Source: Allacma fusca (Eukaryota > Arthropoda > Collembola > Symphypleona > Sminthuridae). From it: a stretch of DNA of 64,000 bases. The notes under the pieces were generated by a model. That model had not been told where the DNA came from, ran no database searches, and saw only the letters and a program-made list of their open reading frames with translations. Each line of letters begins with the position of its first letter. Position 1 is the stretch's first letter. Both the position numbers and the translations under genes were made by a program. This document shows positions 57,352-64,000 of this stretch, in pieces. The stretch lies in the NCBI GenBank assembly GCA_947179485.1, contig OX359250.1, positions 47,465,450 through 47,529,449 of the forward strand. Reading direction: 5' to 3'.

Positions 57352-59268
57352 CAAGGTAAGACTTTCCGTTGGTACACGTGGATTCAAACAAAGCATAGCA
57401 CATGTTTTTGGACTCCCATAGTATGTTTCAAAACTCATGTAACTCGAGTGCATTTTGCCCCGTTCTCCTAGGACACGCCACCAAAGTTTCAAAATTTAAA
57501 ACAATACCACTGGTAAGAAAAGTCAATGTTAATTCCCATAAGGATTTTCAGTTTTTGAAAGTCGGTGAAATCCCCCAAAAGTAATCCCTCCATCATGGCG
57601 CACCCTGTAGTGTGGCACACGTATATGTAGTCGATACGATATATTCACTCAATATTTAATCACTTATACATACGTATTAACTAAACTTTTGAGTTTTGCC
57701 CTATGATGTACATATGCACAACATTATTAATTAGATGATTCTCTGATGTGCATATGTACGGCCTGTATAGCTAGCCCAATTTTTATTTGTGTTTTCCTCC
57801 CCGATGAATCTATGATGGGATTATATTTGGAAAAAATTTGATATTTTTATTAGGGGGACAAATTATGGAGGTTTTACATATGTACGCTAGAGGGAAAACT
57901 TGTTGTGCTGGAAGGATTCATTGGGAAGGAACGCATTAATATCCATGCAGGAGAGATTACCTTTGGAGAAAAATTGAATATATTTATATGGTGGGGGCTA
58001 ATTATGGATGTTGTGCACAGGTTTACGAAATTAAAAATGCCTTGACATTTTCAGCTTTACACCTTTCCAAATTGCCCTTGCATTTTCTGCATTTTCATTT
58101 GATGGTATTTTGGGCATCCATGGTACGTTGGGCTGTTGGGCATATTCACACTAAGGCAGGCATTTTTGCCATGTTCGCGAGAATTGTTTCAATATGTAGC
58201 TTCAGCTACGGATCTACTAACTTTGCATACTAAATTACAAAGCTGTATGTTAGAAGTTGAAATAGAAAACTTTATGGAAAATCAAATAATTATTTTTTGT
58301 TTATTTTGGTGTAAGAATTCGTATGCACATAATGCCTAATCATTTAGCGTGCAAACACATTTTTGCGAAAATGTAACAAACAAAGATTAAATAACTGTTA
58401 TCTGTATTCAATAATTTTTGCATTGTCACATTTTTTACTCCTAGGTTTACTAATTGTTAATAAAATGTATATATTTTTTAAAAAAATATTTAAATATAGT
58501 CGTCATCAAATTCGGAATTTACATAGGCATTGCGGTATTTGCATTTTCAAAACTCCTTTTAAGACCTTAAAAACTAAATTTTTTAAACCACTCACCATAA
58601 GTAATTATTAATTATGCCTGCTGATTTTTCAGAAACTTAACAATAAAATTTTCTACAACTGTATGGGCTCGATTATATCAAAATGCTCCGGACAAAACGC
58701 TGATCGACCAATAACAATGTACATGTTTCTGCTAACGTCACCAATATACGCTAAAATGCCCAAAATGCAGGGCACTGTCAGACTAGCGCATTTTCAGTGC
58801 ATTTTCAGGTGACCCAAAATCTACGACATTTTCATTTGAGTAACCCTGGTTGTACTTCGTAGTTCAAAACTCAAAAGTCTAGTTTATACGTATGTATAAG
58901 TGATTAAATATTGAGTGAATATATCATATCGACTACATATGTACGTAAGGGTGCGCCATGATGGAGGGATTACTTTTGGGGGAATTTTGTTGAAGGATAT
59001 ATAAATGTGTACATTAACTAGAATTTCCTTGAGATTGTAAAAATATAAATTTCACCGACTTTCAAAAACTGAAAATCCTTATGGGAATTAACATTGACTT
59101 TTCTTACCAGTGGTATCGTTTTAAATTTTGAAACTTTGGTGGCGTGTCCTAGGAGAACGGGGCAAAATGCACTCGAGTTACATGAGTTTTGAAACATACT
59201 ATGGGAGTCCAAAAACATGTGCTATGCTTTGTTTGAATCCACGTATACCATCGGAAAGTCTTACCTTG
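57352..59268. mobile_element. 1.9-kb MITE with long inverted arms and TTA target duplication
   Basis: The arms 57,352-57,698 and 58,865-59,268 are inverted copies with few differences, except for a ~63-bp insertion in the right arm (about 58,983-59,045). The ends read CAAGGTAAGACTTTCCG (left) and, on the minus strand, CAAGGTAAGACTTTCCGATG (right). They are flanked by TTA (57,349-57,351; 59,269-59,271), a 3-bp duplication of the kind made by PIF/Harbinger elements. The 1.2-kb middle has no convincing gene. A second copy begins at 12,002. It lies between putative upstream exons of the NB-ARC gene, and its right end supplies a splice-donor-like CAAG|GTAAG on the minus strand. Confidence 0.85.
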
Positions 59269-59364
59269 TTAGTTACATCCTTAATTTGTTCCACTTCCTT
59301 ACGGACGCACTGCACGCTGTAGACGAGTTTTTGAGCCAGAGGGATGGAACAAATTTTTAAAAAT
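59265..59364 (-). CDS. Candidate upstream exon using a MITE-derived splice donor
   Basis: On the minus strand: acceptor GTCCAG, then a 100-bp open stretch FLKICSIPLAQKL followed by VYSVQCVRKEVEQIKDVTNK, then donor AAG|GTAAGA. The last four exonic bases and the donor belong to the MITE terminus. The peptide looks like an amphipathic helix, as in proteins of this type. It ends in phase 0 and does not match the phase of the 57,218-57,299 exon, so an intermediate exon or another junction would be needed. Confidence 0.3.
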
Positions 59365-60440
59365 CTGGACGAAAATGGGGGAATCGAATACTTCCTACCT
59401 GTCCCTTCAATGGGAAATGGAGGGTCATAAAAATGGTATGAGGTACCAGTTACACACTGTATCACTAGTGTAGTAAAAATTCATTAAGGTAATTTGTTAC
59501 TTTCTTGGTTTTGTTCAACCTTTTAAATCATTACTGTTTGCATTTGAAATGCCTACAAAAGGAAATGCGGCATATTCCATCAAATATTTTCCAATGTAGA
59601 AATTAATTCTATTTAGTCCCTTATTTGTATAGCCAGCAAGGAAGAATTTTGATTATGTTAATTGAAATTACCTCTCTGATTGGCAGTTTTCCATTTGTCC
59701 GAATTGTTTAAATCTGATCTGCGTTCACTGAAGTTGAAAAGACGAGAATTCCGTCGGTTCCACCGTTCCAAGAGCTAGTTACTCTTAATTTAATGCTGTC
59801 AAAGTCAATATTTTAGTCTATAATGTGAGTCGGTTAAAAGTTTCAGATTAAATGAAGTAAATATACACTTTCAAAGCTGACGGTGGTTCCAAAAACAGTT
59901 TTGCTGAAATATATTCAGATGTATTTAACTTAGGGTTTTCCCAGGTAAGGAAATGAACGACTAATCTGACTGATTTAAACTTGTTATATTAAATATTAAT
60001 CAACTACTGCATTGCAGGACTTAGTTTTTGCAAGCCACTACATCCCATAATAGTTATTGCCTCATGCTTAATTTTCAGCCTGTTATCAGTCATTATCACA
60101 AAGTATGCAATCAGCTGACTCTCTTTATACAAGCATCGTAAAAAGGTGCAGAAGTGGACTTTTAGGATGGCGAGGCTACAAATATTAGAGTAAAATTAAC
60201 AATGTAGTAAATGGGAACGCGTCCACATACTCTTGTCCCAAAGTGTTGATATTCTTTTATCGGGAGTCTGGAATAATGAGGTCATATTGTTACGAAGATC
60301 GAACACATAATCGAAGTGATTATTTGCAGTTACAAAGTATTAGGATGAAGATATCAGTGTGGAATATGATATGAAGTAACGAAATCATAGTCATGATTGG
60401 ATAGCCATTATTTTGAGCATGTTTTGCACTTGATTTATCA
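59365..60440. other. No recognised gene
   Basis: AT-rich DNA upstream of the NB-ARC/TPR gene; its promoter and first exon may lie here, but none could be fixed. Confidence 0.4.
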
Positions 60441-60443
60441 CTG

Positions 60444-60655
60444 GAGTAGGAGTTCTACTGGGGACAATATTTTTGTTCCGCAGACAATTCCGTTCAGTCC
60501 CGAAATCCTCGGGACAAAAAAAAATTCGTCCCGAGTCCCGATTCCGTCCTGAAATAACATGGGGACAAACATTTTGTCCCGAACCCGATCTCGTCCCGTA
60601 AACGTCGGGACCTCTCGTCCCGATCATAATCCCGGTAATAAAGTAAATGCTCAAA
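60444..60655. repeat. Fragment related to the hAT-like element at 44,466
   Basis: Starts TAGGAGTTCTACTGGGGAC and contains many GGGAC/GTCCC motifs in both orientations (CTCGGGACAAAA, GTCCCGAGTCCCG, CATGGGGACAAAC, CGTCGGGACC), like the outer parts of the 44,466-45,467 element. The right end near CAAAACTCCACTA is weak and no 8-bp duplication was found. Confidence 0.4.
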
Positions 60656-63014
60656 ACTCCACTATTTATATAAGACAACCTCCAATAATAGCCAAAGTTT
60701 ACTTTAAAAAGTATTCACATGTAGGATAACAAATTTTAAACGGAACAATTTCCAAACATATTAACAAAACTGAAAGTTAAGATATACTTCCGGTAATTTT
60801 AGACGCCACTTCAAATATCATTTGGCACTAGGACTAAATTGTGTCCAGGTTTTTCGCAAAATGGTGTTAAATACTGTGCTCCATTCTTGCGATAAATACG
60901 AAAAAGAGAACAGTCGCGTTCAGAAAAATTATAATTTTGTGATGATTTCACTATTCAGCACATCTGATTGTATTTTGAATTTTTATGTAGAATAAGTTAC
61001 AACAAATACTATAGTTGTTTGAGAAGTACAATGATCACATCCGGGGTTGAAAGGAAAATAATTTGATTTTTAAGTGATTTTTTAAGTGATTTTGGGTTCG
61101 GGAGGAAACAAAATTTCAAAGAACGAGCCTCGAAAAATCGAAATAACTTTTGACTATGATGTTGTCTCTATCAATGATACCACATTTGAATTTTTGGCGA
61201 GATGTTCATATTCTTTTTTTTCGTCAAGAAGGAAGTATCTGCGACTTAACACTAGAGCATCTTTTAAAATCTTGAATGTCTAATCTTGCTCCGAATCTTT
61301 GTCAGGTATTGTGTTATAATACCAAAAGGCATGAATTTGTTATCTGTATTCAGGCAAGTCATATATTGACAAACAGTATTATCGTGAAAATGATTTTTTT
61401 TAAGTGGGTCGAAAGTTAAAGTTATTTCATTACACTACATGTTTCTCTGCACTAAAATTGCTAAACTAATCTTCGCTAAAATTTTGTTTACTAAACCAAC
61501 AGTGCATTTTCCAATTTTAAAACGCGCAGCTTATGATAATTCATTTTTTTTTAATTTTGAATTTACATGGTGGCCGAAATCATTTCCCTTCCTCTCTAGC
61601 ACACATTGCACCAGTTTGTAGCAATTTTAGTTCCGGACTTTGAGTAAAATTGTATTTTTTTTGTATAAATTTCTTAATTTGGTTTAATATCACACAATTT
61701 ATTTGTCAAAATATTTTGATATCGAATTAATTGTCCAAGTTATCCAAAACGCTTTACTATATATCTTCTATAGGGATCTTTGAATGATTCTGATCTTTTT
61801 ACACGTCAATCTGTGAACATTTTCAATGCCTTCTGTACTTCAAATACAGTACTTTCATTTCGTATTTTCGGTTTTCCTGGAAGCAAAATATTTTAAACTG
61901 TATTTTGCAAAAACGATATATATACTATTTTATATAATGTCTTGATTAAGTTGTTCCTACAGTTTGTATTTTATACTTACGTTTTAAGGTTTCTGGAAAT
62001 GTATTTTATTTTGTATTTTAGTAACAACTTTCATGTATTTTCCACACCTGTGCCATTCTGACACAAAGTGACCTATCAAATACCTCCCTGGAAAACATAT
62101 TTATATACATTTCCTATATATGTATGCAATTTTTTACATATAAAAGAGCGGGAAACGTTTATGTGATATTAAAAAAATAAGAACTTGACAATCTAAAAAC
62201 CACCTGACTTTGCTCCACGTACCTCACCTATTTGACCAGGAATCTTGACCTAGGTCAATAAAGTAAATTTGCCAAAAACGTTTGACAATTTAAGTGAAAA
62301 AATTGTCGACTTGTTATTTAAATTTTTAGCTTCAAATCTGATTGTATATTCCAATTAAAAATTCTGGGATAAACTGAAATTTCTGGAAAAATAATTTAGA
62401 AAATTTGACGGTTTTAAAAATTTGAGCTAACAGGCTTTTTTGATATTTTTCATATCCCCGTACAACTTCTGCATACAAATTTAAGACATTTTTGTCATAC
62501 TCTCATTTTTCTAAATCTAACTTTGACAAATTTTGATGGATGAACTTCGACAAGGTTAATTCTGAAACGTACACCCCAACTATTGAGTATTGCAGATACA
62601 TCAGGCAACGCGAAAGGAATTTCTCTATACGCAAAACATTCATTTTATTTTTGTATTGATTTGAAAAATTGTACGTGCGGTTTGTTGGCTGTGGAAATTC
62701 ATTCCTGAGTGTGTTTTTTCTTTGTTTTAAAAAATGCCGTGTGGAGTTCTACACTCTTTGGAACACTTTAAATTTCAAACTCTTTCCATCCAGTGATACC
62801 TGTTACATTAAATTGCAAAAGTAATTGACACATTTGTGGTAATAGTACAATCAGAAAAGTTTTTTGTTTTAACATTGCTTTAACTAATATCAAAGAATAA
62901 AAGCAAGACTAAAACGAGGTAGAAATGTCTCAACAATCTCCTATCTAAAGGAAGTTTCTGGCATATTTTTAATTAAAGATGTTACAATAGCAATTGTTGA
63001 AATACATCTGGATC
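60656..63014. other. No recognised gene
   Basis: AT-rich DNA with only short frames; no splice-supported exon or repeat found. Confidence 0.5.
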
Positions 63015-63292
63015 AGGCCTGGCCTCAAGTTCGGTTCAACTCATGATTCGCACTTGAACTTGACCCGAACTTGATTATATCACCATAATTAAGATCCGAA
63101 CTTGAACTTGATTTTTTAAAAGTAGGTACGAACCGAAGTAATCAAGTTCACATAATCAAGTTAATTTCGACGAACTTGACCATGAATGGAACTTGACCAT
63201 GAACTTGACCATAAACTTGACCATGAACTTGACCATGAACTTGACCATGAACTTGACCATGAACTTGACCATGAACTTGACCATGGACTTGA
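63015..63292. repeat. ACTTGACC-rich segment with 12-bp minisatellite
   Basis: About nine tandem copies of ACTTGACCATGA (63,175-63,290). They are preceded by a CAGGCCTGGCCTCAAGTTCG start and scattered GAACTTGA motifs in both orientations. The start resembles a hAT-type end, but no matching right end was found. Confidence 0.7.
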
Positions 63293-63625
63293 ATTTCTAG
63301 TTATAGTGTTGTATGTATACTTATAATTAGAAAGGCTAACAAATTATCTGAGATTTAATTTCCATTCATTTTTTAAAATTGAAAATCAAAATTTAGAAGT
63401 AATGATTGATAAAACTTATAGTAAGAGAATGTAAAAATAACTAGATTTCCCGTAGAATTTTTTGAATGATGCATGGATTTCATCAAAATTGGTTTGAGAT
63501 TTGAATTTCAACCATCCCTTCAAGCACAGACAAACACAAATGATGTCTTCTAACATTCTTTTAGGAGTTAGTAGGTCTGTGCCAGGACAACTGAAACAGG
63601 TATATATATATATGAATACACTTAC

Positions 63626-63775
63626 GAGCAGTGTTTGCAGCTGTATTTTTTTTGTAGAATCGCAAAATGTGAAATGCTTGTGGACCTTAGGTCATTTTTT
63701 CCGGCTACTTGATGCAGTTAGACTTCCAGGATCAGCATCTTCTTCGCACTGTGGAGACTTTTCAGATGTGCTCAT
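63626..63775 (-). pseudogene. Degenerate BED-finger-like first exon, perhaps of a hAT transposase
   Basis: On the minus strand an ATG (63,775) opens MSTSEKSPQCEEDADPGSL, then TASSSRKK, an in-frame TGA, then PKVHKHFTFCDSTKKIQ and a GTAAGTG donor (63,625). 150 bases, phase 0. The RKK..KVHKHF..CDSTKK pattern resembles a BED zinc finger (normally S-K-V-W-K-H-F with CxxC), but the Trp and the second Cys pair are missing. A following acceptor (TTTCAG near 63,600) opens about 55 more codons, including RMLEDIICVCLCL. Treated as a decayed transposase remnant; function lost. Confidence 0.35.
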
Positions 63776-64000
63776 TTTCCAGTTGTTTTTAAAATATGAT
63801 TATTCAAAAATTTAAATCAAGTTAAAATTGAAAAGATGTTGTGAAGAAGAAAATACAACAGGATTTAGCTTATAATATTTGAGCCCGGAGCACGTTGCTC
63901 GTTGAAAACACAGAAATACCGGTCTAGAATTTGCACGCGAAAACGCTGTGATTTAAATTAGCGTTTACAGCTTCAGCAAGGACATCTGCATAAGAACGAT

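Noticed and set aside
57988-58339. Possible gene in the middle of the long-armed MITE
   Set aside because: Short frames without motifs; no transposase or Myb-like signature.

Overview
This is AT-rich eukaryotic nuclear DNA, almost certainly from an invertebrate animal. Genes have short introns (about 80-130 bp) with GT/AG borders, AATAAA signals are present, and DNA transposons, a LINE, an LTR fragment and many minisatellites make up most of the window. An NB-ARC protein with kinesin-light-chain-type TPR repeats, together with this mix of elements, would suit an arthropod (a springtail is a guess, not shown). No tRNA, rRNA, CRISPR array or bacterial-type operon was seen.

Layout: (1) 1-6241, a 25-bp satellite entering from the left edge, with nested internal duplications. 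(2) 6242-14.9 kb, gene-poor AT-rich DNA with copies of an unclassified dispersed repeat, the start of a MITE cut by a 200-N gap, a degenerate minisatellite and a hairpin. (3) 14.9-28.6 kb, a dense swarm of ~160-bp MITE-like units with pogo/Tigger-like ends (CAGTCGAGTCTC..TATAACGG) mixed with at least seven unrelated minisatellites and one clean hAT MITE. (4) 28.6-36.7 kb, mostly non-coding, with a solo LTR and a ~760-bp inverted-repeat element. (5) 36,726-42,278, an apparently full-length CACTA/EnSpm-like transposon with two divergent genes: a Tnp2-type transposase on the minus strand and a seven-exon coiled-coil/BEN-domain protein on the plus strand. Both carry apparent lesions. (6) 43.3-47.2 kb, a 670-bp pogo-like MITE and two hAT-like elements, each of the two with a perfect 8-bp target duplication. 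(7) 48.4-59.4 kb (minus strand), an NB-ARC/TPR gene broken by a 5'-truncated LINE. The LINE is flanked by a 743-bp direct repeat in which I found no difference. A 1.9-kb MITE with long inverted arms lies in an upstream intron. (8) 59.4-64 kb, mostly empty DNA, a 12-bp minisatellite and a degenerate BED-finger-like exon.

How the parts relate: the only host-like gene is the NB-ARC/TPR receptor-like gene. Its C-terminal half is a nearly homogenised array of nineteen 42-residue TPR units. Removing the LINE and one copy of the 743-bp repeat rejoins the frame exactly and predicts an ancestral protein of about 1,290 residues from the ATG at 57,066. The most original observations are the long flanking duplication around the LINE, the Tnp2 + BEN divergent transposon, the MITE whose terminus reads as a consensus splice donor (CAAG|GTAAG) at an exon edge, and the MITE swarm with a minisatellite apparently grown from one MITE end.
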